Below are positions 8,946 to 18,944 of a stretch of DNA of 19,280 nucleotides, piece after piece (the stretch's first letter is position 1; every line of letters starts with the position of its first letter). Source of the stretch: Lobulomyces angularis (Eukaryota; Chytridiomycota; Chytridiomycetes; Lobulomycetales; Lobulomycetaceae); contig JADHYX010000339.1 in the NCBI GenBank assembly GCA_027604685.1, positions 1 through 19,280 on the forward strand, in the 5' to 3' direction. A program made the translations under genes and the position numbers. Under the pieces are notes generated by a model. The model saw nothing but the letters and a program-made list of their open reading frames with translations, searched no databases and was not told the origin of the DNA.

Positions 8946-10855
8946 TTAATAACCAAATAATCCTTTAACACTCCCAAAAATCCCATTATTCATTGCTTTT
9001 TCATCAGTGGGTGAATGATCGTAAATTCCTTCATAAGACATTTTGTAAAAATTATTTGCTTCTGCGTCTGCACGTCTTCTTCTAGGATGAGTTATGCGAG
9101 TTGATGGAAACATGCTTTTTTCAAAAACTGCAGTAGGAGGATCATAAAAAGTTGGAGGTAAAGTCTTTGTCTTGATTAAAAAGAATATTGTTAGTATTAT
9201 AATTCACGAAATACCACATGTTGCACACTCCTAGAGTGCACGAGAGTCTCAGAAGCATCAGAACTATTCCACACAGTTGCATTTTTAGTAATAGCCGTGG
9301 CACTAGTTGTGGAAGTGGGATTACATCCTGCATATAAATACTCAATCGAATTTGAAGAACTCCAGTTGGAACTCAAGGTTGCGAGTGTCTTGGAATTACG
9401 TGGTTGAGTAGTGGAAGAGCTTAAATAAACACTGTCCAAGGCTGCAAAGGGATTGAAAGCTTTCTTTTTTTCTAATTCTTTAACAGATCTCACTATACCA
9501 TTTTTAACTTCTGATTCTATTGGGTTATTTTCAACTTCCTTATTGCAGCCTTTTTGAGGTTCCTGTTTTGAAGTTGCCTTGAAATCGTTAGATTTTTCAC
9601 AGTGCTTAATATTTGAAATTTTATCATCAGATTTGATGGAGCTAGAAGAAGATTTTTCGAGTATATTCTGCTCCGCCTTGTAAACTTTTTTTTCTGAACT
9701 TGTTGTGCCAGCAATGGCATTTGCACCCAGCAAATTAAAGTCTAATCCTGAGTCATAAGTTGATTTCATTTCTTTCAATTTCTTTGTTGCATTCACTTGA
9801 CAATTCACTTGACAGTTTAAAGGTTGCTGTAGAGTTCCTAGATTCCTTTCCATTACCTCCTGTTCCTGTATGTGACTTAAAGAATCTTTTCCTACAGCCT
9901 TTCTCTTTTTATCTGCTCCAACTGTTTTTGTAGAATCCACATCTACTGATGAAATAACATCTTCAAAAGATATCAAATCGACACCGCTGACTGATTTTTT
10001 TACTGGATTTGAATTAAGCGCTGGTTTAATAACATCCGCCTCTAATTTTGGTATCCCGTTTTGAGGTAACGAGTGATGAGCACCTGGCTCATCAAAAGTT
10101 ACTTCTGGTGGAGAGGAACCTGCGTTGCTACTAGTTTCAAATGAAGAAAACGGTTTTTGTTCTAAGGAAGACGTTGGTTCTAAAGATTTCGCAATAGAAT
10201 TTTCCAATGCAGAATGACTTTTAACAGTAATGGGATCCATAATCTTCTCAATACTTGTTAATGGGTCATCGTTGTTATTTACATTCCCTTTATTCCCTAT
10301 TACATAATAAATTATTAGCATCCCTGTTATTACTTCTTACTAAGTTTAAATTGGTGTTCCTCATTTGCAACTGGTAGAGGAAACTGAACCACAGTAGGAA
10401 TATCAATTTCATTGAATGTAAAGCCGCATTTGTCGTCATCTACAACAATGAGAAAAATTTTATATTATTATCGTTTTTGGAAATTCTTTACCTAATTTTT
10501 GACTAAGAAAGCTAAATAAATCCATATTAAAAGGAAAACTGCAACTTTTTTTCAAGATAGGATTAGGTAAAAATTCAGCCAAAAACTCTTCATAAAATTT
10601 TTTCAATTCAAAATCACTACCCAGTTTCTTTGTGGAATTCAAAGAATTCAGTTTAATTAAAAATTTTTTAAATAGGTTGTTGACATTTTCAAAAACAAAA
10701 AATTGACTATGTATGTTATTTTGTATTGTCTTGGGTAAACTTGTTTTCACTTTGCAATTTCGGCACACATATCTTTCAACTAAAAAATGTTGTTGCTCGT
10801 TTAATATTTCAGAAATTTCTTTAAATTCATTCAATTGATTTAATAGTACATCCAT
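8946..10855 (-). CDS. Unrecognised 589-residue protein with CxxC pair and low-complexity core
   Basis: Four exons on the minus strand: 10855-10492, 10439-10341, 10296-9215 and 9170-8946. Introns are 52, 44 and 44 nt; the last has a perfect TACTAAC branch site and the second has GCTAATAAT. The N-terminal 150 residues are leucine-rich and probably folded. They include VERYVCRNCKVKTSLPKT (C31, C34) and end in TFNEIDIPTVVQFPLPVANE. The middle 350 residues are Ser/Asn/Lys-rich and look disordered. They contain short acidic-hydrophobic motifs (DLISFEDVI, LDFNLLG) and one NPFAALDS (about 446). The C-terminus is better ordered: THPRRRRADAEANNFYKM, SYEGIYDH, then GIFGSVKGLFGY. NPF and DLISFED-like motifs would suit a trafficking adaptor, and the arginine cluster a nuclear or nucleic-acid role; neither is shown. 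The gene converges with PA2G4 (196-bp spacer). Confidence 0.78.
9791..9814 (-). repeat. 12-bp tandem duplication inside the 589-residue protein gene
   Basis: Two perfect copies of ATTCACTTGACA (9791-9802 and 9803-9814). In the minus-strand protein they encode CQVNCQVN. The period is a multiple of three, so the frame is kept; it looks like a recent slippage event in the disordered region. Confidence 0.9.
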
Positions 10856-11196
10856 TTTAATTTTAAGGTTTATTTTTCTTTTATTTTTTTTTATTTATTT
10901 TTTTTGTGATTGTTAAGATTTTCATAATTTACAATGAAAATATAGTGAAAATCCAAAATAAAGGGAAAATCAAATTTATAAAAAAAATAAATAAATTATA
11001 ACAATTTATTATAGAAAACATAATGTAAGTTTATTCTAAATTCTAATTAAAATATCTTTTTACTACTACAACATATTACTGAAAGCCAGGCAAAATGGAA
11101 CACATTATAGGAATAAATAAATTGAATTTTTAGAGTTTTATTAGTATTCATAAGGACAGCAATAAAAATATCGACTCAATTTGTATTAAAAAAATT
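10856..11196. other. AT-rich spacer between two minus-strand genes
   Basis: 341 bp, mostly A/T runs, upstream of the 589-residue protein gene and downstream of the ceramidase gene. It should hold the promoter of the former and the polyadenylation region of the latter. A plus-strand ATG near 11095 opens only 12 codons. I see no gene. Confidence 0.6.
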
Positions 11197-12340
11197 TTAT
11201 TGTTTAATAGTATGCCCCTCTTTAGTATTTTTTTTCCTCACTAATACAGGAATAACTAGGAAATAATATTTCAGACATATTAATTTATTTTTTTTAGCTA
11301 AACTTGAAATATACATCGACAAGATTAAACTTGACCAAGTCCCTAAACAAAAGAATTAGTGGTTATTAACAATCAACATACCATAGAGAGTTCCCAAATG
11401 CCACCAACCATGAAGTTGGGTTAAAACTGTGTAAGGAAACCCATTTTTTTTTCTAACAGTTCTTAAAACTTCACAGTTAAAATGTTCATAATTCCATAAA
11501 AAGAAAGAAAACAAGTAGGTTAAAAGGCTAGAAAAATAAACCGCTAACAGATAGTTTCTTGTCTTATAGCCCATCTCCTCCAGTTTTTTAATATGCAGTA
11601 ACGGTGCTCCTGCTGTAATTGTAACCAATAATCCATACCCTACTTCCTATAAAATAATTTTAAAATTATATCTGTAACGCTACTTACGTGTATTAGTGGA
11701 TTTTTAAATTGAAGATAAACTAAAGTTATTATTAACGAATAGAAAAAAAAAAAGTAAAAGTTTTTCATGTTGTTCCTTGTTGAAAAAGTTTGTAATAGAG
11801 TGAAATTGAAAACGGAGGTAAAGTAAATCTAAAAAAAAGGAGAGTAACTAACTCGGATTAAATGTTCAATGCTTTTTACCATTCCTAATTCATCCATTAA
11901 TTGATATTCATAATAAAGGGTACCCTTCGGAAAAGTTTTAAAAGAACACTTATAGAAAGAAAAGTATACATGAAAAAGGAAAGACCCAAGGCCAATAACA
12001 AAAAGTAGCAAAAAACAACAAAAGTATAAAGGATTACTGCCAGTATTTTTGGTGATAAAAATTCCGTATAAGGAAAAAAAGAAAAAAGGTATGTTGCTAA
12101 GTGTGTTGTAGTATTCTAATTAAATAATAAAATAAATAGTTTCTTTTTAAGGGCACTTTAAATTTAACAGTGATATTAAATTACCTGCAATGTGGTAGGA
12201 ATCTAAGTAATTTTCTTCACACCTACAATATTGTGTTATAATTAAAAGCAAGATTAATTGCATTACCAATCTAGTGTTGAGGTGGGATTTCCCCAATATC
12301 CATCCTTCCCTTTTGGTAATATAATTCCATTTATTTTCAT
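11197..12340 (-). CDS. ACER3/YPC1: Alkaline ceramidase (ACER3/YPC1 family)
   Basis: Six exons on the minus strand: 12340-12267, 12222-12185, 12115-11880, 11828-11688, 11646-11382 and 11342-11197, giving 299 residues. This is a seven-helix integral membrane enzyme of the ER or Golgi that hydrolyses ceramide to sphingosine-type base and fatty acid. The N-terminus GYWGNPTSTLDWCEENY, then HIAEYYNTLSN, matches the family closely. Calcium-site residues known from ACER3 fall in place (D24, W25, E27, N29, E38). The active-site set is also complete: GLGSFLFH gives S82 and H86, QLMDELGM gives D112, and QLHGWWH gives H242 and H246. The FLWNYEHFNCEVLRTVRKK segment is typical of the sixth-helix region. 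Length is close to the usual 265-320. Its start is only 76 bp from the divergent phosphopantetheinyl transferase gene. Confidence 0.95.
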
Positions 12341-12416
12341 TAGAATAATGTTCTATGAACCTTAAAATATTTTTTTAAATTCAAATTTTTCCGTTGACAT
12401 TTACTAAAATAATTTG
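12341..12416. promoter_or_regulatory. 76-bp divergent promoter region
   Basis: This is all the DNA between the start codons of the ceramidase (minus) and phosphopantetheinyl transferase (plus) genes. It must therefore contain both 5' UTRs and the shared or overlapping core promoters. It is AT-rich with a T run near 12370. I see no defined factor site. Confidence 0.6.
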
Positions 12417-12906
12417 ATGATCTTAGGAATTGGAAATGACTTGGTACTTTTAAGCAGATTCAAGTTAGTGGCTGACAGAGTTACAATTCGCCGTTTAGCG
12501 AAAAGAATTTTAACTGAACATGAACAGGAAGTTTTATTCAGTGTTAATTGTGTTAAAAGCCATCGAAGAACTTTATCTAATTGGTAAAATATTTTTTACT
12601 CTTATCTAATTAACGTCTTGCAGTTGGGCAGTAAAGGAAGCAGCTTACAAAGCTTTGTTTGGTCATTATAAGTTGTCATGGAAAGATGTGGAAATTAGAA
12701 AAGTTAACGGTACTATTTAAAAGCACCATGTGCTTATTTTTTAGTTAATCAAGATTTTTTTATTGTTAGGAAAACCAGATTTATTTTTATCAGACAATGT
12801 GCGTAAATTATTTGATTATGAAATTAAAGGTTTTTTAAGTATATCCCATGATGGAGAATATCTTTTAGCAAATGTTTTATTTGAAAAAACGAGAGAGCCG
12901 GTGTAA
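12417..12906 (+). CDS. PPT2: AcpS-type phosphopantetheinyl transferase (holo-ACP synthase, probably mitochondrial)
   Basis: Three exons: 12417-12583, 12624-12709 and 12770-12906, giving 129 residues, the length of a minimal AcpS domain (about 120-130). The enzyme moves 4'-phosphopantetheine from CoA to a serine of acyl carrier protein. The signature MILGIGNDLVLLSRF carries the magnesium-binding Asp 8. After the first junction comes CWAVKEAAYKAL with the catalytic K60-E61. The second intron splits NGKPDLF, and FLSISHDGEYLLANVLFE is the usual C-terminal SISH motif. In yeasts the equivalent is Ppt2, which serves the mitochondrial carrier protein. Here the protein begins directly at the domain and I see no separate targeting peptide, so either targeting is cryptic, an upstream exon is missing, or it acts elsewhere. 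Confidence 0.92.
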
Positions 12907-13143
12907 AAAAAAGTTTTCTTTAATATAAGTAACATTTTTAACTTACAAGAACAAAAACTGAAAAAATTTATGGGAATACCAGTGGAAACTTTAGTACCCT
13001 TTCAACTTAAATTTCACAATTTCGCAATTATATTTTATTTATTAAATTATAGTAATCATTAAGTAGTATTAACAAAAATATTTACGGATGATTAAAACAA
13101 TACTTCTTTTATACCAAACAAGCACAGTGAAGAAACAAGTCAT
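12907..13143. other. Convergent AT-rich spacer
   Basis: 237 bp between the 3' ends of the phosphopantetheinyl transferase and VFA1 genes. It holds the two polyadenylation regions and nothing else that I can see. Confidence 0.5.
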
Positions 13144-13823
13144 TTAATCAAGTTTTGGTAATGGTAAATTTTTCACTGACGGCAATGACGATAACACTTT
13201 TAATCTCTCTTCTCCTATAATTTTTTCTTTTCTTAACCTTTCTTTTTCCTTCAACTTTTGTAATCTACCATCTAATTTGAATAAATATGCGTATAAATCT
13301 AAGATTCCTAAAGATAACTTACTATATATTAGAGAATCCAGAATAAATTCTTTGGGTTTGACCACAAAGGGAGAGGGGAAAATAGCTTCTTTATCAACTT
13401 TTTTTTCAACATTTTCGTCTTTAGTGCCAGATGTTTTTTCTTCTTTAATTTCTATTTTAACTTCGTTTGAATTAGATGCAGCTGAATTATCCATAGTCTC
13501 TGATACAACAGGTTTACAAAAACCTTAAATTTTAGAATGATGTAAATTCAGAATGTCAATTTCGATGATTTTATAAAAATTTCAAGATAAAGAATACCTG
13601 GAGATGAGAGATGAGAAATGCATACATAAAACCAATCAGAGTTATTTGTCTTAAGTTCTCTTAAAATTTATTTTTTTGAGATGTGTTTTAAGATTTACCA
13701 GAACGGTGGGTGTGCTTTTGTAGCATATCATGCACGGAGCTAAATATTGATAATTACCAATGCTATCTTAAACTAGGTCTTACCTTCCTTTGATGCCGTT
13801 TTAAGGTTATAAAAGTTCTTCAT
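13144..13823 (-). CDS. VFA1: VPS4-associated protein 1 (VFA1) homologue
   Basis: Four exons on the minus strand: 13823-13784, 13739-13699, 13649-13598 and 13523-13144, giving 170 residues. Only the last exon is easily seen as an open frame. The first three are 40, 41 and 52 nt and carry the diagnostic domain. The start MKNFYNLKTASKEAPCMIC, YKSTPTVL, then DWFYVCISHLSSPG matches the VFA1 pattern (C16, C19, C37, H40), a zinc-type CxxC...CxxH knuckle. A charged, disordered middle follows. The C-terminal helix-rich end is YSKLSLGILDLYAY to LPLPKLD, in the position of the Vps4-binding part. In yeast, Vfa1 acts at endosomes and regulates the AAA ATPase Vps4 in the ESCRT pathway. Yeast Vfa1 is 203 residues. 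Confidence 0.88.
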
Positions 13824-14167
13824 AAAATTTGCAAAATTAAAAAAAAAAAAATTATCTCTGTAATCTTATTTAATGGTATTGACTTCATATGGTAAACTTT
13901 GCTTCAGAACTTTAGGAGAGAGATAATGGATAAAAACAGATATAACGAAACTTCGAAAAAATGAAATTGTTAGAGATATGGTAAACAATTTCTCTCATGT
14001 TAACTCTGACTCTAAATCATGCTCTATACTACAAATATAGTACTCTTAATCCTCAACAATTTTCCGTTAAACATTATCTCTTTCATCCTAAATTGATATT
14101 AAATAAAGTAGTAACTTTGTTTTGGTGTGTAAAACGCGTAAAACCAAAAAAAATTTCCGTTTTACAA
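13824..14167. promoter_or_regulatory. Divergent region between VFA1 and the coiled-coil gene, with inverted repeat
   Basis: 344 bp holding the promoters of both flanking genes. It contains an A run (13839-13850) and a perfect 9-bp inverted repeat, GAAATTGTT (13963-13971) and AACAATTTC (13984-13992), with a 12-nt loop. The frame of the coiled-coil gene is open back to an ATG at 13997, but those 57 codons look like non-coding composition. Confidence 0.6.
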
Positions 14168-16174
14168 ATGTCAAACTTAAACTTTCCTGCATATGGCTTA
14201 CGTACGCCATTAACAAAAGGATTTCCAACTAATGGTAAAAAAATTATATTAAGAGTATTGTTAATTTCTATTGCAGGAAAAGCCCGCCAAACTACTGCAC
14301 CAAAAAGAAATGATAACAGAAATAGTGCTGCTCCGAACACTAGAGTAGAGGATGAGTACGTTAGAAATTTGCAGCAACAAATATATTTGTTAGAATTAGA
14401 AACACGATATTTGTAAGATCCTTTTTTTTTTTCAAACAGAGAACTAAAAATTTATTCTTTCTTTTGCTGAAATAGACGTTCTCCCCAAAATGGTTAATAT
14501 TTTGATCTATTATAAAAATTAAAACGATAACTTCATTTTTTCAGATCAAATGGATCAGAGGCAAAATCGGCAAAATGTTCATGCTCAATCACACAATGGT
14601 CCATCTGCAATGGACTTAAGCTCTCAAACTGCACCATTGAATGATTCAATAAAAAACTTAAAATATAAATATATTGAATTACAAGAGACTCATAAAAAGG
14701 AATCTAAAGTAAGCATTAATAATGTATAGGAATTTAAAAAAAAAATTAGAAACTGGAAGAACAACTAGCACAACTAAAGACAGAGTTTAATTTTCAAACA
14801 ATAACTCTGCAAAATGTGGAAAAAGAGCGACAAGAATTGATTGAAGCCAATAAACAAATAAAGGAGCATAATACTGCTGAAAAAGACAAAATATATGGGG
14901 AAGCACTGTCCTTTAGAAAAAAGCTACAAACATCCCAATCAGACCTCTCTAGAATGGAACTGCAATACCAAAGAATTAATACTGAGAGGCAAAAATTTCA
15001 AACAGAAAATGGAAGTTTAAAGGAGGAGGTAAAAAAATATAGTTTTCAAATAGAAGAGCAAATATCAATAAATAGTGCTTTAAAAGCAAGGGTGGAAGAA
15101 TTAAGAAAAAATAATACTGATTTATTTGTAATTATATGGACATTTAAATTTAAATGAATTAAATGTAAATAAAATTTCTTGCATATAAAGTCACAAATTG
15201 AAGATGTTCACGCTACCTATTCCACATTTGATTTAGACGCACATAAGGCTCGAATTGGAGAATTACAGTTAGTCATTAAAGAATTAAGAAGTCAGGTTCA
15301 AATCGCAGAAACGAGACAACAACAGGAGGAGCATTTACGAATGAGAGCTATGGAAGATTGTAGTGAGCTAGTCAGAGCCAATGTTGGTCTTAAAACCGAA
15401 CTGGAGGATGTTCAGCGAAGGCTAAGAAAGGTTTTAATCGATGTACTATTATAAATATTCACTTGCATAAAATTTGAAAGGAATTCGAGCAACGCGAAGA
15501 AAAACTCCGTCATAAGCAGGAAAAAATTAAAGATGTTGAAATCGCAAGGGAAGAAGTGTCTAGATTAAAAGATGATTTAACCATGTTAAAAATATCTACA
15601 GATGCAAAAGATAATAAAATCTATGAATTGTTAAGCAAGGTGACTCCACATTAAATAATAATCGCAATTTAAATAAATTATTTATTAAGAATAAGTCAGT
15701 AGAGGGTGCATTAACAAAAGGTTCTTTTTTTTAAATTCGCATTAAATAAAAAAATTATTTTGTAGCGTTGGATACACAACGAGTTTTGGAAGATAGAATA
15801 ATTGACTTGGAAAACAGAATAAGGATCGGTGAAGGTGAAGTAATCCAGTTAGGCCAGGATAAGAGGTAACTATAAATTATTATGCATTTCCTTTACTTTT
15901 ATTTAGCCTTTTAATTGATGATGTGGCAGAGTTAAGAAATAGTACGGAAATTAATTCAAACAAAGTCAAAACTCTTGTAAGAGAAAAGCAAGAACTTCAA
16001 GTGGAGTTGGCCAAGTATCAAAGAGAAATGAGTGCCAGAAAAGAGTTTAGCAGTATGCTTCAAAATTTGGAGGCTTCCGGAGAAAATTATTTAGGATTAA
16101 TGAGAAATATGAAATGTTTTATTAAAGGTGACACTGAGATAGATAACCAAAATACAGAATCCAGCAATCGTTAA
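14168..16174 (+). CDS. Coiled-coil protein, possibly ciliary/centrosomal; family not identified
   Basis: Ten exons: 14168-14234, 14277-14412, 14476-14492, 14545-14708, 14750-15127, 15191-15430, 15481-15639, 15696-15720, 15766-15865 and 15907-16174, giving 517 residues. Exons 3 (17 nt) and 8 (25 nt) are microexons needed to keep the frame. Start chosen: MSNLNFPAYGLRTPLTKGFP. A basic, disordered N-terminus leads to VEDEYVRNLQQQIYLLELE (about residues 48-66). A polar Gln/Asn stretch follows, then a nearly unbroken coiled coil from about residue 115 to the end (KLEEQLAQLKTEF; GELQLVIKELRSQVQ; RVLEDRIIDLENRIR; LVREKQELQVELAKYQ). There is no membrane segment. The conserved-looking N-terminal block and the adjacent ciliary phosphatase homologue suggest a flagellar, basal-body or centrosome role; this is inference only. 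Confidence 0.83.
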
Positions 16175-16444
16175 ATAAGTGTAATTTTTTGTTATCTCTT
16201 AAATTTAGCTTAGTTGTTATTTTTAATTTTTTTGTTTTTAAAATAACGAAATGGTCAATATACCAAATCATGGTGATGCTTCCTTAAATATATACATTTT
16301 TAAAGTAGACTTAATAATGTGTGATTGGGTATATTTGCTACGATATTAGGTTGATTGGTTGAGTTTATGCTATTTTGCAATAAAACACGTCTTTTGAATT
16401 GAAAAGCGGTGGTTACAAATTTGACATTTACAAAGAAAAACTTT
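16175..16444. other. Spacer between the coiled-coil gene and PTPDC1
   Basis: 270 bp, AT-rich, same-strand spacer containing the PTPDC1 promoter. A 32-codon frame opens at 16251 (MVNIPNHGDASLNIYIF, ending DWVYLLRY). I could not tie it to either neighbour by splicing and do not call it a gene. Confidence 0.5.
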
Positions 16445-18944
16445 ATGTCTGCAATTCACTGTTTATTTTGTGGAGGAGTAAACTGCAAATATGAAAACTA
16501 CCAAAATTGGCTAAAAAATGAGGATGCTCCAAATGCTTTTGAGGGGATATATTCTAATTGGTAAAAATTTATTTAATAACTGTAACTAACTATGAGCAAT
16601 TTAAAGGATTACTGATAATATTTTAGCTATGGCAAGGCCATCAACACGGTTATTGAAGAATTATAATCTAATTGAAAAATTTGGAATTCATGCCATTTTT
16701 AATTTGCAGGTTAGTAAATTATCTCTATTGATTTTAATTCACATTTTTCTTTTTTTTAGGAATCTGGTGAGCATGCATCATGGTATTCCATTTTTTTTTT
16801 TGTGAAGTGGCACTAACTGGAACTTTAGTGGAGACGGAAATGAAGAAAAGAGCGGTTTTTCATATTTGCCGGAAAACTTTATGGAAAATGATATCTACTA
16901 CTACAATTTTGGATGGAAAGGTACCTTAAAAATTTTTTAATTCTGTAAAAAAAATTCATTAATTTTTAGATATGGATATACCAGAATTATCTTACATGTT
17001 AAATATTGTTCAAGTTATGGCTCATATGTTAAGAGAAGGAAAAAAAGTATTAATAGTACATTGACTAAAATTTCTAATCGTTCACAGGTAGCCGTACACT
17101 GCCATGCAGGATTGGGAAGAACAGGATTAACGATCGGCTGCTATCTTGTTTACGGAGGTAATCAAAATATTGCTTTTTATAATAAAAATTTCAATGTTTT
17201 TGTTAGAACACATGGAAGGAGAAAAAGTATATTTTTTTTTAAATAATTTTTTGTTAAAATTTGGTGATTTAGGCTATTTCCTTAGTGAGGAAAAAAAGAC
17301 CTGGATCAATCCAAACGAAAAAACAAGTTCAATTTCTTTTAAAATTTGAAAAATATATTAAAAGTATAATAAATATAATTAGTAAGTTAATAATATCATT
17401 TTAAAAAACAAGGCTTAATGATAATATTTCCCCAGCAAAAAGTTACCGCTGTCAATCATCAAAAGCAATCAGAAACTTTACAAAAATCAAGTAGCATTCT
17501 TCATCCCACTGAAGATTTGGATAGTTTTAGGAGATTATCACTTACTAGTATCTTACGCAAACAGCGACTTTACCACCATGGTTTAGAACAACGCCAGTTT
17601 AGGCATATACCAAAGGTATAATTCATTTGAAGTGATATTACTATATTTATTTTTTGATTACAGATAGTCAATAAAGTGGTGCACCGGTTAATTGATTTGA
17701 CTCAATCAAAATCTGTGAAAATGAAGTGTTTTGCATACATGAAAGAATTTGAATATTCAACTGAAATTCCGCGTCATGTACGGGAGTATCAAGTGAGTTT
17801 GATACCTTATCTTCAACACTTACATATAACATGTGTTCTTTTAAATCTTAAATCTATATTAGGTTGAAGTAAATGAAGATGTTTGGTTTGGATTAGATGC
17901 CGAGACTAACTATTCTTATCTCGTTGATGTATTGTTCTATTGGTTTCTTTCATTAAGAGTAAAGTATATAACTGGACCCATTTGATGCTTACAAAACTTT
18001 AACTTTAGACTCCTTTACTAGACAATTCTCAACTTCTTTTGATATATCAAATTCCTGGTCCTAACTTAATATTACCTGCTGATTGCGACCAAAATAATAA
18101 AAATATAGAAGGCTTACCTAGCAAAAAAGATTTTGAAGATTTATATGAAAAAACTACAGAAGAAGTTATTTTTAGAGAAAAATTGAAGTTAATGAACATG
18201 GAAACAGTATTTGCTTTGGATATGCTTTTGGAACTCTTTAGGAAGAAAAATTTTAAAGAAGAGCAGGAAAGTCCAACACTTAACGAAAATGCTTATGTCT
18301 TTACGAAGTCCTATAATGGCAGTTATGAATTCAATGACGAAAGTAAGGAAGATCTTGAAATTTTTAAAAAAATTAGTAAGATTCTGACAGTAAAATACAA
18401 CTATAACTCCAACTCAACTAAAGACGATACTGGACCTTTAGCCAATAGCATTATATTACCAATTATTCCAGACAACAATTTGCTAAGCAGCCCTATTTCA
18501 AATGAAGAAAAGTTTCAAATAGAAAAAAAAATTTTGAAAGTAAGAGAGGAGGCTGCTTTGGAAGAAGAAAATTTAAAAGCTATCAAAGTATCCAACTTTT
18601 TAACCAAATTAAGAGATATAAACTTATCCCAGGAAGGTCTCTTTAAAATTAACTCCAATGATGCTGATGACAATTGCAGTAGTATTTATTCCAATCAGTT
18701 TACACTGAGCAGTGGTAAGGATCAGTCAGCGATTCCAATTCTTCCAAAGCGGAGTTCAAGTCTAAATGCGAACAAAAACGCTACCTTTAAAATAAAAAGA
18801 AAGGAGGTTGCTAGAGATTTATTACTGCAATTCCCTGAGAAAAGGGATAATATTGATAGAAAGGATCTAGAAACAGATGCTTTAGAGGTGTTAAAAAAAG
18901 AATTTATCGAACTACCCAATCTACCCACAAAAGATGTTGAATAA
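16445..18944 (+). CDS. PTPDC1: PTPDC1-like dual-specificity tyrosine phosphatase (cilium-associated)
   Basis: Twelve exons: 16445-16560, 16607-16709, 16760-16782, 16829-16920, 16970-17046, 17088-17157, 17207-17226, 17273-17363, 17413-17615, 17664-17792, 17863-17958 and 18009-18944, giving 651 residues. Exons 3 (23 nt) and 7 (20 nt) are microexons. The protein tracks animal PTPDC1: FCGGVNCKYEN, SNWITDNILAMARPS, IFNLQESGEHASCG, FSYLPENFMENDIYYYNFGWKD (general acid D112), AVHCHAGLGRTG (C142, R148), AISLVRKKRPGSIQT, FEKYIKSLMIIF, SILRKQRLYHHGLEQRQFRHIPK. The later helical part, LFYWFLSLRTPLLD and ETVFALDMLLELF, also matches. The last 200 residues are low-complexity and lineage-specific. In animals the protein is linked to cilium length and centrosomes. 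The active site is intact. The exon 8/9 junction (donor GTATAA at 17364) was chosen because it restores the family alignment. Confidence 0.93.

Noticed and set aside
13690..13800. Less AT-rich patch with short inverted segments that first looked like a structured non-coding RNA.
   Set aside because: On the minus strand it splices cleanly into the first exons of VFA1 with the family's cysteine pattern.
13997..14167. Upstream in-frame ATG for the coiled-coil gene adding 57 residues.
   Set aside because: The extension has non-coding-like composition and overlaps the promoter inverted-repeat region; ATG 14168 begins the conserved-looking part.
16251..16349. Small plus-strand frame of 32 codons between the coiled-coil gene and PTPDC1.
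   Set aside because: Short, no recognisable domain, and no intron of acceptable size joins it to PTPDC1; chance is likely in 270 bp.
17436..17555. Alternative splice in PTPDC1 using acceptor CCCCAG near 17436 and a 34-nt intron, giving KSYRCQSSKAIRNF.
   Set aside because: The model with donor at 17364 and acceptor at 17412 aligns better with the family (FEKYIKSLMIIF) and needs no intron below the observed minimum.
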